The position numbers and the translations under genes are program-made. The notes beneath the pieces are model-generated. The model ran no database searches. It saw only the letters and a program-made list of their open reading frames with translations, and was not told the DNA's origin. This document shows positions 19,031 through 29,131 of a stretch of 64,000 nucleotides of DNA, piece after piece (the stretch's first letter is position 1; each line of letters opens with the position of its first letter). This DNA is from Maridesulfovibrio bastinii DSM 16055 (GTDB lineage: Bacteria > Desulfobacterota > Desulfovibrionia > Desulfovibrionales > Desulfovibrionaceae): contig NZ_AUCX01000007.1 in assembly GCF_000429985.1 (NCBI RefSeq), positions 62,001-126,000 of the forward strand. Direction: 5' to 3'.

Positions 19031-21121
19031 GTGAGGCTGACAATTAGAAGTAAACTGATAACAATGATTGTGGTAACGGTTCTGCTTTCAATCGCAGGTA
19101 TTTCCACAGCAGTTTATTATGAAATCAATCAGATGGCCCGCAATTCATTTGAAGAGTCTTCTCTGAATGAATTGAAACAGGTTGATAATTTTATAAGCGG
19201 TTTTATGAATGCCGCCCAGGAATCAGCTGCTGATCTTGCCCTTAACCCGATGATTCCTGACGCCATGGGGCAGCTTCTTAATTTTACAAAGCGGACTGAC
19301 CTTAAAGAAATGAGAGTTGATCTTATGACTCCTGTTTCTAAAAGTCTGTTCAATTTTTTGAGTAGTATGTGCAAGAGTCACAAGGCCTATGATTACGCCT
19401 ACATTGGTCTTGAAGACAGCGGATTTGTTATGAGTCCTGAAGGTTCTCTGCCGTCAGGGTTCAATCCTGTCCAGCGTCCATGGTATAAAGAGGCCGTTTC
19501 TTCACCTAAAGATACGTCCATCAGCAAAGCCTATCAGTCTGTCACCGGAGTTCCAGTAAGTACCATAATGGCCAAAATAAAAAATAACGGGCGCGTTATC
19601 GGTGTTGCCGGAATTGACATCAACCTTTCCACACTGACTTCTGTTGTCAGCAATATTAAAATTGGAAAAAGCGGCTACATGATGGTTATGGAGGGGGATG
19701 GAACAATTCTTTCATCACCCGGAGATAAGGAAGTTATTTTTAAAAAAGCCGCAGAAGTTGAAGATCCCGGTATAAATACTCTTGGTTCAATGGATGACGG
19801 AATTGCAACCGTAACTATCAATGGTGTCGAACGTCTGGTCCGTGTTTATACTTCTCCTGAGCTTAAATGGAAGCTTGCTTTTATTATTAACAGCTCTGAA
19901 GTTTTCAGTTCGCTTAGAAACACTCTTTTGCAGATTTTTTATATCGGTATAGCACTGCTTGTTGTTCTTGGTCTTGTCGGCCTGTTCTTTGCCAACAGTA
20001 TCGCCCGTCCTATTCAGAGTCTTGTAAAAGCGGCCGGGGCAGTTGCCAAAGGTGATTTTGAAGCCATACCGAATGAAAGAAAGTTCAGTGGTGAGCTTCT
20101 GGATCTGCAAAGATCTCTGAAAACCATGGTCGGTGAACTTGTACAGTTTATCCGGACTTCCGAAGAGAAAAGCAAGGAAGCCGAAGAGCAGAGCAAAAAG
20201 GCCGGGAAAGCCCTTGAAGAAGCTGAACAGACGCGTATCGCTGCTGAAAACGCCCGTAAAGATGGTATACTTCAGGCTGCCGGTCAGCTGGAACTGATTG
20301 TCTCCAATGTCACGGACTCTTCACAGCAATTGTCGGCCCAGATTTCACAGTCTATGTCAGGATCCGAGATGCAGCGGGAAAGAACTGCCGAGGCTGCCAC
20401 GGCAATGGAACAGATGAATGCCTCAGTTCTTGAAGTTGCACAGAATTCAGGCAGAGCTGCGGAAAGTGCTGATAAAGCCAGAAGTAAAGCTGTGGAAGGA
20501 GGTAATATTGTTGATAATGTTATCTCAAGCATCAATGAAGTTAATGAAGCTACAGTGAACATGAGCTCAGGGCTTGAAAACCTTGGTGAGCAGGCCGAAG
20601 GCATTGGCAAGGTTATGAATGTTATTACCGATATTGCTGATCAGACCAACCTTCTGGCTCTTAATGCTGCAATTGAAGCCGCCCGCGCCGGAGAGGCTGG
20701 AAGAGGTTTTGCTGTTGTCGCAGATGAAGTTCGCAAGCTTGCTGAAAAGACCATGGAAGCGACTAAAGAAGTCGGTCAGGCTGTTTCGGCTATCCAGCAG
20801 GGAACAAGGAGCAGTATTTCAGATATGAGTGACGCTTCCGGCATTGTTACCCGCAGTACTGAGTTTGCAGCACAGGCAGGAGAGGCTTTGGCTTCCATTG
20901 TTGAAATTGTTGAAGATACCGCCGATCAGGTTCGTGCCATTGCCACTGCTTCAGAAGAGCAGTCTGCTGCTTCAGAAGAAATAAGCCGTAATACCGAGGA
21001 TGTTAACCGTATTGCCTCAGAAACTGCTCAGGCTATGAATGCTTCTTCAGAAGCTGTTGCCGAGCTTGCTGAACTTACGGGACATCTACAGGAAGTTATC
21101 AATCATCTAAAAGAAGATTAA
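19031..21121 (+). CDS. Methyl-accepting chemotaxis protein (dCache), tandem copy 1
   Basis: A 696-residue chemoreceptor: TM1 about 8-28, periplasmic dCache_1 about 32-280, TM2 about 284-304, HAMP about 305-357, coiled-coil signalling domain about 400-690 with the hairpin tip [20 protein letters not shown]. The distal-pocket pattern QRPWYKEA and GVAGIDIN resembles the R-x-W-Y...D signature of amino-acid-binding dCache domains, so an amino-acid ligand is possible (inference). I prefer GTG at 19031, which has GGGGG about 6 nt upstream, over TTG at 19025; this also makes it equal in length to copy 2 and aligns the N-termini. A terminator follows. Confidence 0.93.
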   Translation: MRLTIRSKLITMIVVTVLLSIAGISTAVYYEINQMARNSFEESSLNELKQVDNFISGFMNAAQESAADLALNPMIPDAMGQLLNFTKRTDLKEMRVDLMTPVSKSLFNFLSSMCKSHKAYDYAYIGLEDSGFVMSPEGSLPSGFNPVQRPWYKEAVSSPKDTSISKAYQSVTGVPVSTIMAKIKNNGRVIGVAGIDINLSTLTSVVSNIKIGKSGYMMVMEGDGTILSSPGDKEVIFKKAAEVEDPGINTLGSMDDGIATVTINGVERLVRVYTSPELKWKLAFIINSSEVFSSLRNTLLQIFYIGIALLVVLGLVGLFFANSIARPIQSLVKAAGAVAKGDFEAIPNERKFSGELLDLQRSLKTMVGELVQFIRTSEEKSKEAEEQSKKAGKALEEAEQTRIAAENARKDGILQAAGQLELIVSNVTDSSQQLSAQISQSMSGSEMQRERTAEAATAMEQMNASVLEVAQNSGRAAESADKARSKAVEGGNIVDNVISSINEVNEATVNMSSGLENLGEQAEGIGKVMNVITDIADQTNLLALNAAIEAARAGEAGRGFAVVADEVRKLAEKTMEATKEVGQAVSAIQQGTRSSISDMSDASGIVTRSTEFAAQAGEALASIVEIVEDTADQVRAIATASEEQSAASEEISRNTEDVNRIASETAQAMNASSEAVAELAELTGHLQEVINHLKED

Positions 21122-21146
21122 TAGTTCTTAGTATAATGTTGTTTTA

Positions 21147-21180
21147 TCCGGGCATGGTGCACCATGCCCGGATTTTTTAT
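21147..21180 (+). terminator. Rho-independent terminator between tandem chemoreceptors
   Basis: A perfect 26-bp palindrome (21147-21172; half TCCGGGCATGGTG) is followed by TTTTTTAT. The two paralogous receptors are therefore separate transcription units. Confidence 0.9.
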
Positions 21181-21404
21181 TTATATGTAACAATAAGTAA
21201 CTAAAATGTTCTTATAAAGAAGATATATCTCAATATTTTTACAATATCATTATTTTAAAGAGACTATTTTTCGTGATCCATAGTGAAGCATTTGACATTG
21301 AAAACTGTTGTGATAGGTGAGAGAGCTTCTTGGAAATACTTATGCGGGTAAGTACTTCAACTATTTAATTCACTGTTGAAGTTATTCTGTTTGGAGAAAA
21401 TCAG

Positions 21405-23495
21405 GTGAAGATGAGTATTAAATTAAAATTAATGGTTATGATTCTTGTTGCGGTAATTTTATCCATTTCGGGTATTTCAACTGCCGTATATTATGAAATG
21501 AATTCAATGTCTGTTCTTAATTTTGAAGAATCTTCCTTCAACGAATTGAGGCAGATTAATAATTATATTTCAGAATTCATGCAAAGTGTTAAGGATGATG
21601 CCAAAAGTTTTGCCCTTGGGAGCAAAGTTAAAAATGCCGGTGGAGTGCTGCCTAATTTTGTGAAAGATCACGATTTAAAAGCTATTGATGTCTCCACCAT
21701 GTCTCCACAGTCTCAGGATATTTTTGAGTCATTTAAAAATATTGCCGAGGCCCATTCTGCCTATGATCTGGTCTATGCCGGATATGAAGACGGCGGTATC
21801 GTACTAAGCAGTGAGATAGCTTTGCCCGCTGGTTTCGATCCGAGAACCAGACCGTGGTACAGCGCCGCAGTTTCTTCCGGTGAAGACACTTCGGTAAGTA
21901 AGGCTTATCAGTCTGCAACCGGGGTCCCCGTGGGTACTGTTATGGCAAAGATTAAAAAGTCCGGCCGTACAGTCGGAGTCGTTGGCATTGATATCAATCT
22001 TTCCAGCCTGACTTCAGTAGCCGGGAATGTCAGAGTAGGAAAAACCGGTTATCTAATGTTGATGGAAAGTGACGGAACTATACTTTCCTCTCCTGAAGAT
22101 AAGGCTCTGCTTTTTAAAAAAGCCGGAGATGTTGATGATGAAGGGATAAATGCCATTGCAGATATGGATGACGGCGTTGCCACGGTTATGGTGTACGGGC
22201 GTGAGCGTCTGGCAAGGGTTTATACCTCTCCTGAACTAAAATGGAAGCTTGTGTTTTTAATTGATAGGGCAGAGGTCTTCAGTAATCTCAATTCAACATT
22301 ATGGCATATCTTTTTTATCGGACTGGGATTGACCTTTGTTTTAGTTATCCTTGGAATTATTATGTCTTATAGCATAGTCAAGCCGATCAGGAAGCTGGTT
22401 AAAGCTGCGGGTGATGTGGCTAAAGGAGATTTTGAAGCCATTCCTGATGAGAGAGATTTCAGTGGAGAGCTTTTAAATCTTCAGCGCTCACTCAAAGCTA
22501 TGGTTGATGATCTTGCCAAGCTTATCAGCACTGCCGAAGAAAAGAGTGCTGAAGCAGAAGAGCAGTCTCAAAGGGCTGTTAAAGCTCTGGAAGAAGTTGA
22601 CCGATCAAGAAAAGAAGCGGAAAAAGCCAAAAAAGATGGTGTGCTACAGGCTGCTGAAAGGCTTGAAGAAATAGTCGGCACAATTACCGCATCCTCTCAG
22701 GAGATTTCTGCTCAGGTTGATCAGTCCCGTGCCGGGGCTGAAGATCAGCGTGAGCGGACAGCCGAAGCAGCGGCAGCTATAGGGCAGATGAACTCAGCGG
22801 TTTTAGAAGTTGCCAACAATGCTTCACGAGCAGCTGAAAGTGCTGAGGATGCTAAAGAAAAAGCTGTTGAAGGCGGCAAAATTGTAAGTGACGTGGTGCA
22901 AAGCATCAACAAGGTCCGGGAAGCAACTTCACAAATGGAAGGTGGTCTTCACACCCTTGGTGAGCAGGCAGAGGGAATCGGCCGCATATTGAATGTGATT
23001 ACAGATATTGCGGATCAGACTAACCTGTTGGCTCTTAATGCTGCCATTGAAGCCGCTCGTGCCGGGGAAGCTGGTCGTGGTTTTGCCGTTGTTGCTGATG
23101 AGGTCCGCAAGCTTGCAGAAAAAACTATGGAAGCAACTAAGGAAGTTGGTCAGGCCGTCTCCGCAATTCAGAATGGTTCAAAAACAAGTATTTCAGACAT
23201 GGCCGAGGCCTCAGCTATAGTTGAGCGGAGTACTGAGTTTGCTTCTGATGCCCGCAAGTCACTGGATATGATCGTTGAAATTGTTGAAAATACATCTGAT
23301 CAGGTCAGAACAATAGCTACAGCATCTGAAGAGCAGTCCGCTGCATCTGAGGAAATTAACCGCAATACGGATGATGTAAACCGGATAGCCTCGGAAACAG
23401 CTCAGGCTATGAATGAATCGGCAATCGCAATTAATGATTTGGCAGAACTGGCAAGTCATCTACAGACAGTTATAGACGAGCTGAAACAGAGTTAG
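21405..23495 (+). CDS. Methyl-accepting chemotaxis protein (dCache), tandem copy 2
   Basis: A 696-residue paralogue of the preceding gene with the same architecture: TM1, dCache_1, TM2, HAMP and signalling domain. The signalling tip is essentially identical to copy 1 ([20 protein letters not shown]), while the periplasmic domain has diverged ([14 protein letters not shown] versus [12 protein letters not shown]), as expected after duplication with ligand specialisation. The R-x-W-Y and GVVGIDIN positions are retained. The GTG start has TTGGAG 8 nt upstream. Just before the SD, an 8-bp inverted repeat ACTTCAAC/GTTGAAGT (21354-21361, 21375-21382) could form a leader hairpin. A terminator follows the stop codon. 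Confidence 0.93.
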   Translation: MKMSIKLKLMVMILVAVILSISGISTAVYYEMNSMSVLNFEESSFNELRQINNYISEFMQSVKDDAKSFALGSKVKNAGGVLPNFVKDHDLKAIDVSTMSPQSQDIFESFKNIAEAHSAYDLVYAGYEDGGIVLSSEIALPAGFDPRTRPWYSAAVSSGEDTSVSKAYQSATGVPVGTVMAKIKKSGRTVGVVGIDINLSSLTSVAGNVRVGKTGYLMLMESDGTILSSPEDKALLFKKAGDVDDEGINAIADMDDGVATVMVYGRERLARVYTSPELKWKLVFLIDRAEVFSNLNSTLWHIFFIGLGLTFVLVILGIIMSYSIVKPIRKLVKAAGDVAKGDFEAIPDERDFSGELLNLQRSLKAMVDDLAKLISTAEEKSAEAEEQSQRAVKALEEVDRSRKEAEKAKKDGVLQAAERLEEIVGTITASSQEISAQVDQSRAGAEDQRERTAEAAAAIGQMNSAVLEVANNASRAAESAEDAKEKAVEGGKIVSDVVQSINKVREATSQMEGGLHTLGEQAEGIGRILNVITDIADQTNLLALNAAIEAARAGEAGRGFAVVADEVRKLAEKTMEATKEVGQAVSAIQNGSKTSISDMAEASAIVERSTEFASDARKSLDMIVEIVENTSDQVRTIATASEEQSAASEEINRNTDDVNRIASETAQAMNESAIAINDLAELASHLQTVIDELKQS

Positions 23496-23520
23496 AAATC
23501 ACTATATATCTTAAAAGAAT

Positions 23521-23555
23521 AAGCCGGAAGATTTTAAAATCTTTCGGCTTTTTTT
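23521..23555 (+). terminator. Rho-independent terminator
   Basis: A 15-bp stem, AAGCCGGAAGATTTT pairing with AAAATCTTTCGGCTT with a single G-U pair (23521-23550), running into seven T. The stem is palindromic, so the actual RNA loop would be a few A/U at its centre. Confidence 0.85.
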
Positions 23556-23990
23556 GTATCTGCTGAATAGTGTGTCTGTTTAGAATAACTAAAGCAGTAG
23601 GTTGGTTAAAATGGTAAATGAACCTTCATATTATTATAATGGTTATAGTGCTTTTTAATAAAGTAAAAAAGAGTAGACTAAATTAAAGTAACTTTATGAG
23701 TGATCACTATATAAAGTGCAAAGCGTGTTACAAAATGATTTCAGTAGACTCATAATTAACATCTTATCTGCTGAATGTTGGCAACTTGAAAATATAAGGA
23801 TGGTAACTATCGAAATTACAAAAGTAATTAATCTTCATTGTGAGTAATATATTATTTATGTATTGAGCGTTTTTCTTGATATAGTTGAATTCTGTGTTAA
23901 AGTGCGCAAATCTTTTTTGTTAGTTACTCTGGCTTTACTTATGGTTAAGGTTAATAATTTATTTTTTACTTTAATATGAGGCAGTTCATT
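23556..23990. other. AT-rich intergenic region with a long dyad
   Basis: No gene recognised. The main signal is a near-palindrome at 23691-23717: ACTTTAT-GA-GTGATCAC-TAT-ATAAAGT, with an 8-bp perfect core GTGATCAC and 7-bp outer arms. It could be an operator for the GntR regulator starting at 23991, some 270 bp downstream, or for another factor. No convincing sigma-70 promoter was picked out. Confidence 0.4.
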
Positions 23991-24644
23991 ATGGCCGAAG
24001 TTGACATTATCAGACGTCGTGTTCTCAGGGATGACGTGAAAGAGTATATCATTGAGGCTATTTTTAACAGTGAGTACAGACCCGGAGACAGATTGATCGA
24101 AACTCGGATATCAAGAGAGCTGGAGGTCAGTCAGGGAGCTGTCCGTGAGGCTATCCGGGATTTAAGCGCGAGAGGGGTGCTTGAAACTGAACCTTATAAA
24201 GGTGCCAGAGTTAAAAATATCTCAGTAGAGTCTCTTAATGATTATCGGATGATAAGACTTGAACTGGAAGTGCTGGCCATAGACATGTACGTTGCCGGCG
24301 GAGGACTGTTCAAGGAAGATATAAAGCCTCTTGAAACTTTTGCCGGAAGATTGAAGCAGGCTGTAAGTGATGAGAACACTATTGCACTCAGGCGTGCTGA
24401 TATAAGTTTTCACCGGGCAATTGTTTCGCTTTCAGGTAATTCTTTTTTATGTAACGCGTGGGAATCTTTGGGTAATGAATTCTGGGCTTTTGTCGGAATA
24501 CGTTATGACAATCAGATGTTTGAGACAGATGATCTGATCAGCAAGCATTATGAAATACTGCATGCGGTTAAAAACGCCAATGTGTCTGAGTTCAGAAGTC
24601 TGCTCCAGAAGCATTTTCATAAACTGGATTCATTACTCGGGTGA
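23991..24644 (+). CDS. GntR family transcriptional regulator (FCD domain)
   Basis: A 217-residue FadR-subfamily regulator. The N-terminal winged HTH covers about 8-75 (PGDRLIETRISRELEVSQGAVREAIRDL, GVLETEPYKGARVK). The C-terminal all-helical FCD domain (about 85-210) retains likely metal/effector ligands: D and H in RADISFHRAIV, then H in SKHYEILHAV and a further HFHKL near the end. Target metabolites in the family are mostly organic acids or sugar acids. I prefer the ATG at 23991, with TGAGG about 9 nt upstream, to the in-frame ATG at 23976. No obvious operon partner; it converges on the BON lipoprotein gene. Confidence 0.88.
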   Translation: MAEVDIIRRRVLRDDVKEYIIEAIFNSEYRPGDRLIETRISRELEVSQGAVREAIRDLSARGVLETEPYKGARVKNISVESLNDYRMIRLELEVLAIDMYVAGGGLFKEDIKPLETFAGRLKQAVSDENTIALRRADISFHRAIVSLSGNSFLCNAWESLGNEFWAFVGIRYDNQMFETDDLISKHYEILHAVKNANVSEFRSLLQKHFHKLDSLLG

Positions 24645-24687
24645 TTTCAATATTCCTGAGAGCTTTAAAGCTTACGTTTTAGTGTTT

Positions 24688-25353
24688 TCAATCTGCCGTT
24701 GCTACATTGCGCGCTCTGCTTTTGTACTTTCTAAGGTCTGTGGGGCGCATGAATGATTTTATTGAAACACTGCCCTTTACATTAGAGGCAACATTTTTAA
24801 CAGCCATAAGGTCTCTGAAGTTTTTAACTCGTCCCAGCAGAATGAGGTTGCACTGAACTGATTTTATAGCAACATTTACGTTTCTTGTGGTTTTGTTTTC
24901 AAGCAGGGCCGCTTTTACTTTTGTTTCAAGAACCATATCCTGCGCCATACCGCATGCTGCATTTTCTTTTTCCGGGAAAAGGTATGTAGTCAGTGAATTT
25001 ACTTTTCCTGCATTGCGGACTGCATGTCTTATCCGCGAAAAATCTTTTTTATTGTCATACGTTCCGACAACATAGACATTACCGTTAAACGAATAGGGGC
25101 TTAATTCAAGCACTTCAAGATCTTTGTCTTGAACTATAGAAGCCTGAATGCGGCTTTCAATATACTCATCTTCAATTATAGTCTGTAAGTCCCTTTCATC
25201 ATTGTTGATATTGTAAACCTGATAGGCACTTGCAGCAGAAGAAGGAATCAGCATGGGGCCCATCATTGGCGGAATCAGAACTGCGGCAGTGCATCCGCTT
25301 GAAAAGAAGCAGAGTAATATTATTGTCAGCAGTAATTTTGATTTTCCAGCCAT
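24688..25353 (-). CDS. BON-domain lipoprotein
   Basis: A 221-residue protein with a lipoprotein signal peptide (MAGKSKLLLTIILLCFFSSGC, lipobox SSGC with Cys21), so it is exported and lipidated. Two BON-like repeats follow: IESRIQASIVQDKDLEVLEL ... GNVYVVGTYDN (about 64-115) and LETKVKAALLENKTTRNVNV ... LILLGRVKNFRDL (about 140-190), each with the alpha-beta-beta pattern ending in a glycine turn. BON proteins bind membranes or polymers and often support outer-membrane stability. It lies downstream of and on the same strand as the CgeB-like gene, separated by 70 bp. Confidence 0.8.
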   Translation of the reverse strand: MAGKSKLLLTIILLCFFSSGCTAAVLIPPMMGPMLIPSSAASAYQVYNINNDERDLQTIIEDEYIESRIQASIVQDKDLEVLELSPYSFNGNVYVVGTYDNKKDFSRIRHAVRNAGKVNSLTTYLFPEKENAACGMAQDMVLETKVKAALLENKTTRNVNVAIKSVQCNLILLGRVKNFRDLMAVKNVASNVKGSVSIKSFMRPTDLRKYKSRARNVATAD

Positions 25354-25423
25354 GCTTTATCCTCATAAAAATAATTTTATTAAAATAAAGCAAATTGGGT
25401 GCCATACGCTGATTTGATGATAT

Positions 25424-26917
25424 TTATTTTATAAAATCAATTAGTTGCTCTATCCTGTTGTGGTAGGTGTGCTCTTTTAAGATTATTTTGCGCCAATTAT
25501 TTGAAAGCTCGGAGCGAAGTGATGGTGCGGCTAGAAATTTTTCTGAAATCTCTCTCAACCCGGCCGGACGATCAAAGCTTATGGCTTTGACCAGTTCTTC
25601 CGGGAATATTTTCAGCCCGCGACCAGCGTCACTGAGCAGAAACCCCCCGGCAGCCCAAACGTCGAAGTTGCGCTGGGTCAGCCCGTATGGAAGAAGAGGG
25701 CTGGTCATGTTCAGTGTTATTTTAGACTGCTTATATATTGAAGGCAGAGTTGTATAATAATCCACCGGGCTGCGGGTCTCAGCTAAAGGTAAAAGTTCAT
25801 TCCAGTTGTGATCACCGAAAACTGTCAATTGGTTCTGAACTGACTTTAGACAGATGCCGCGCCATAACTTTCCGCTTTCTTCTGCCTTGAATCCTGTGTT
25901 GCGTATTTCAGAAGACGGCCAGAAATTTTGCGGACAGTCTTTTTTTGTCCAGAAGGCAAAGTCAGGTTTATGACCAGCCTCAATCATCTGTCTGGCAAGT
26001 GAGAGTTCTTCCGGACTCATGTTGCAGCCGGCAAAAAATGATTTTTTCCCGGGAAATTCTGATCTGCCGACAAAAACTATATCACGTAAATTTTTCGTGT
26101 AACTGTCGGAACATGCCGGAGAGAACAGCTCAGGATCAGTGGCAAGGGGCATGTGTCCGACTTTTTCAGCTCCGCATTCCATTAAGCGGGGGATGAACCA
26201 ATGGTCAGTGACCAGCATGGGAATCTGGCGCCAGAATGTGGATTTTAAACCAGAAAGTATGTGGAAAGGATTGTCCACCAGCCAGACAACTGTTTTGACT
26301 CCACTGTTTTCAAGAAGGTGGTAATTTTCTCCTAAGCTATCTATTCCGCTGAAATTAATGCTTAAAATAATTTCTGGAATTTCCTGCCCAAGTAATGTTA
26401 GGAGTTTGTCGCGCAGTTCTTCAGGATCTACAATTCTGCTCTGGAGACCACAGCCAGATGAGGCCTTGGCAAGTTCACTGGCCAGCAATGAGTTCTCGTC
26501 CCCGGTTATCCAGATAGTCTTGGGATGTCTCGGGCCGGGGATAGGGTGTTTCAAAAGAGTTATCTTTGAAATTTTGGGTCCCCAGAAAGACGGAAAAATT
26601 TTTCTGGCAGGTGTATATATTATTACCGGGGCGGTTCTCAGTCTGTCAGCTGAGGTCTCCTGAAATTTTATTTCAGTAAATTCCGGTGGAATTTTATTTT
26701 TGTCCAATGATGACGTTTTAAAAAAATCAGGACATTCAATATAATCTACCTGCTTTATTTCCGGGAATAAAAGCGGCAGTTTTTCCGGCTCAGGACCAAG
26801 CCCCAGAAAAACAGGTGTTCCAGTGCCGGGGAGTATCTCAAAATAACCTTTCCCGGACGGCAGACTCTGCTTTCTGTCTGTTTCGTTAATTACGCTTATG
26901 CGTTTAGGACGTTGCAT
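25424..26917 (-). CDS. CgeB-like glycosyltransferase family protein (DUF3880 type)
   Basis: A 497-residue cytosolic protein resembling the CgeB/DUF3880 glycosyltransferases found in Desulfovibrio surface-glycan and flagellin-modification loci. The middle part has VVWLVDNPFHIL (about 230-241) and LVTDHWFIPRLMECGA, and a C-terminal GT-B-like domain has KQSKITLNMTSPLLPYGLTQRNFDVWAAGGFLLSD (about 405-440), the usual donor-binding pattern with conserved Asn and Arg before a GGF loop. The substrate is unknown. No strong SD precedes the start at 26917. It is divergent from rlmE. A distant flagellin gene at 38850 could be a target, but that is speculative. Confidence 0.75.
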   Translation of the reverse strand: MQRPKRISVINETDRKQSLPSGKGYFEILPGTGTPVFLGLGPEPEKLPLLFPEIKQVDYIECPDFFKTSSLDKNKIPPEFTEIKFQETSADRLRTAPVIIYTPARKIFPSFWGPKISKITLLKHPIPGPRHPKTIWITGDENSLLASELAKASSGCGLQSRIVDPEELRDKLLTLLGQEIPEIILSINFSGIDSLGENYHLLENSGVKTVVWLVDNPFHILSGLKSTFWRQIPMLVTDHWFIPRLMECGAEKVGHMPLATDPELFSPACSDSYTKNLRDIVFVGRSEFPGKKSFFAGCNMSPEELSLARQMIEAGHKPDFAFWTKKDCPQNFWPSSEIRNTGFKAEESGKLWRGICLKSVQNQLTVFGDHNWNELLPLAETRSPVDYYTTLPSIYKQSKITLNMTSPLLPYGLTQRNFDVWAAGGFLLSDAGRGLKIFPEELVKAISFDRPAGLREISEKFLAAPSLRSELSNNWRKIILKEHTYHNRIEQLIDFIK

Positions 26918-27069
26918 ATCAAAGACTTGGCTAAAACCGGCTCTTGGGTTAATCAGTTTCAGGGGAAAACAACTGCTTCTTTATAAGTATAAAAGTTTAA
27001 TCTCCGCAAATCCATTATCCGGATATACTTTTATTTTAAAAAAAATTATTTTCTGTCTGGGTTTATTAT

Positions 27070-27669
27070 ATGAAACAATATCGCGACCATTATTTTAAAA
27101 GGGCTAAGAAAGAAAATTATCCGGCCAGATCAGTATATAAACTTCAGGAAATCAACAAGAGGTTTAACATCCTGATCAAGGGCTTCAAAGTCCTTGATCT
27201 TGGTGCAGCTCCGGGTTCATGGACACTTTTTGCTGCAAAAAAAGTTGCTGAAACCGGTCATGTTCTTGGTGTGGATATTCAGTCTACCGAAACTGAGTTT
27301 CCTGAAAATGCGACTTTTTTACAGGCTGATGTTTTTGAAGATTCTCCTGAACTCATGGGAGCAATGGAGGCTCATCTGCCTTTTGATGTAATCATAAGTG
27401 ACATGGCTCCGAAAACTACCGGCGTTAAATTTACCGATCAGGCCAGATCTCTTGAACTCTGTGAGCGGGCAAGGGACCTTCTGCCCAGCAGATTGAAAAA
27501 GGGCGGTAATTTTGTCGTAAAAATTTTCGAAGGACCGGATGTGCATGACTACCGGCTGTCACTTAATTCCGTTTTTTCCAAAGTTAAGACCTTCAAACCC
27601 AAAAGTTCGAGAGCCGAGAGCAAGGAGATCTTTCTTGTCGGACTTGGCTTTCAGGGCGGAGAAGGATAA
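27070..27669 (+). CDS. rlmE: 23S rRNA 2'-O-methyltransferase (RrmJ/FtsJ)
   Basis: A 199-residue SAM-dependent methyltransferase that modifies U2552-equivalent of 23S rRNA in the A-loop of the 50S subunit. The catalytic K-D-K-E tetrad is visible: K near residue 15-23 ([12 protein letters not shown]), D in [10 protein letters not shown] in NFVVKIFEG and E in [12 protein letters not shown]. The SAM-binding motif is [11 protein letters not shown] near 42. Length matches RlmE (about 209). No clear SD is seen before the ATG. It is separated by about 210 bp from yebC. Confidence 0.95.
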   Translation: MKQYRDHYFKRAKKENYPARSVYKLQEINKRFNILIKGFKVLDLGAAPGSWTLFAAKKVAETGHVLGVDIQSTETEFPENATFLQADVFEDSPELMGAMEAHLPFDVIISDMAPKTTGVKFTDQARSLELCERARDLLPSRLKKGGNFVVKIFEGPDVHDYRLSLNSVFSKVKTFKPKSSRAESKEIFLVGLGFQGGEG

Positions 27670-27879
27670 GAAGCGTTCTTTACGGATGTTGAAGCTGTCT
27701 CAGTTTCGGTCCGTCTTAAGTGGTTTGACAGGTTGGTAGTATATCTGTCTGTGCAGCATCAGGATAACCGATGATCACTGCGGTTGCCGGTAAAGATGGC
27801 TCATGCCGTAGTTTTATGGTGCAGCATACAAAGTAAATTGAAAAAGACCCTCTAGGTCGATATATATTCAGGAGGTTTT

Positions 27880-28626
27880 ATGTCAGGACATAGTAAATGG
27901 GCTAATATTCAGCATAGAAAAGGCAGACAGGACGCCAAACGTGGTAAAATATTTACCAAAATGGCGAAGGATATCATTATCGCGGCTAAAGGCGGCGGAG
28001 ATCCTGACATGAATGCCCGCCTCAGGCTTGCCATTGCAAAAGCCAAGGCCGTTAACATGCCGAATGACAAGATTGATACCGCGATTAAAAAAGGTACAGG
28101 CGAACTGGCCGGCGGTGATATTTCAGAAGTCATATATGAAGGATACGGTCCCGGCGGTGTAGCTGTTCTTGTTGAAGCAACAACAGACAACAAGAACCGT
28201 ACCGTTGCGGAAGTCCGTCACAGCCTCAGCAAGGCCGGAGGCTCAATGGGTGAGGCCGGTTGTGTTGCCTGGATGTTCGATAGAAAAGGTATGATGACTT
28301 TCAGTGCTGAAAAATACACTGAAGATCAGCTCCTTGAAATCGGTCTGGAAGGCGGCGTTGACGATGTAAAAGCTGAAGATGATGTCATCGAAGTTTACTG
28401 CGCTCCGGAAGATTTCAGCGAAGCACAGAAAGCATTTGAAGATGCCGGTGTTGAAAGTCTTTCTGCTGAACTCACCTATGTTGCCCAGAATATGATTGAA
28501 GTTGATGTTCCAACAGCTAAAAAGCTTATGAATCTTATGGATGCTCTGGATGAGAATGACGATGTACAGAATGTAAACGTCAATGCAGACTTCCCGGATG
28601 AGCTTATGGCGGAAATGGAAGATTAA
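27880..28626 (+). CDS. yebC: YebC/PmpR family translation/transcription regulator
   Basis: A 248-residue protein with the family-defining N-terminus SGHSKWANIQHRKGRQDAKR and the conserved GYGPGGVAVLVEATTDNKNR at about 86-105. Family members are reported as transcriptional regulators and, more recently, as factors that relieve ribosome stalling at proline-rich stretches. Excellent SD (TTCAGGAGGTTTT). It is the first gene of yebC-ruvC-ruvA-ruvB, a common arrangement; ruvC begins 2 nt after the stop codon. Confidence 0.95.
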   Translation: MSGHSKWANIQHRKGRQDAKRGKIFTKMAKDIIIAAKGGGDPDMNARLRLAIAKAKAVNMPNDKIDTAIKKGTGELAGGDISEVIYEGYGPGGVAVLVEATTDNKNRTVAEVRHSLSKAGGSMGEAGCVAWMFDRKGMMTFSAEKYTEDQLLEIGLEGGVDDVKAEDDVIEVYCAPEDFSEAQKAFEDAGVESLSAELTYVAQNMIEVDVPTAKKLMNLMDALDENDDVQNVNVNADFPDELMAEMED

Positions 28627-28627
28627 T

Positions 28628-29131
28628 ATGGATAACGGTCTGATTGTTCTGGGCATTGATCCCGGTTCCAGAGTAACCGGGTTTGGGCTTGTACAGGAAA
28701 TTTCCGGGCAGGTCAGTCTTCTCAAAGCCGGAACAATCCGAACAGATACCAAGAAAGAAATGTGCTTTCGTTTGGGGCAGATTTATAGCAGAGTAACCGA
28801 ACTGGTCACACAATACGGTCCGGTTGAGGCAGCGATAGAAAATGTTTTTGTCTCTGCCAACCCTGCGTCAGCTCTCAAATTGGGGCAGGCCCGCGGGGCG
28901 GCTATTGCCGCCTGCGCTGTGGCTGGTTTGAATGTTTCCGGTTATGAACCGACAAAGGTTAAGCAGAGTCTTGTCGGAACAGGGCGTGCCGATAAAACTC
29001 AGGTCGCTTATATGGTCAGCCGTATTCTTGGTGTTAAAGATCCTAAATGGGCAAAAGACGCCAGTGATGCGCTGGCCATTGCCGTATGTCACCTGAACGA
29101 ACGCAGATTTAAGAGGATAGCAGGATTATGA
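28628..29131 (+). CDS. ruvC: Holliday junction resolvase RuvC
   Basis: A 167-residue endonuclease that cleaves Holliday junctions handed over by RuvAB. The four acidic catalytic positions are visible: D in GIDPGSRVTGFG (about residue 9), E in AIENVFV (about 69), and D-x-x-D in KDASDALAIAVCH (about 143-146). An in-frame extension reaches 28583, but that overlaps yebC; the ATG at 28628 matches the family N-terminus. It overlaps ruvA by 4 nt (ATGA). Confidence 0.96.
   Translation: MDNGLIVLGIDPGSRVTGFGLVQEISGQVSLLKAGTIRTDTKKEMCFRLGQIYSRVTELVTQYGPVEAAIENVFVSANPASALKLGQARGAAIAACAVAGLNVSGYEPTKVKQSLVGTGRADKTQVAYMVSRILGVKDPKWAKDASDALAIAVCHLNERRFKRIAGL

Noticed and set aside
27670-27879. Structured RNA between rlmE and yebC
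   Set aside because: Some short complementary segments occur (for example GACC-CTCTA-GGTC) but no stable, coherent fold or known motif could be recognised.
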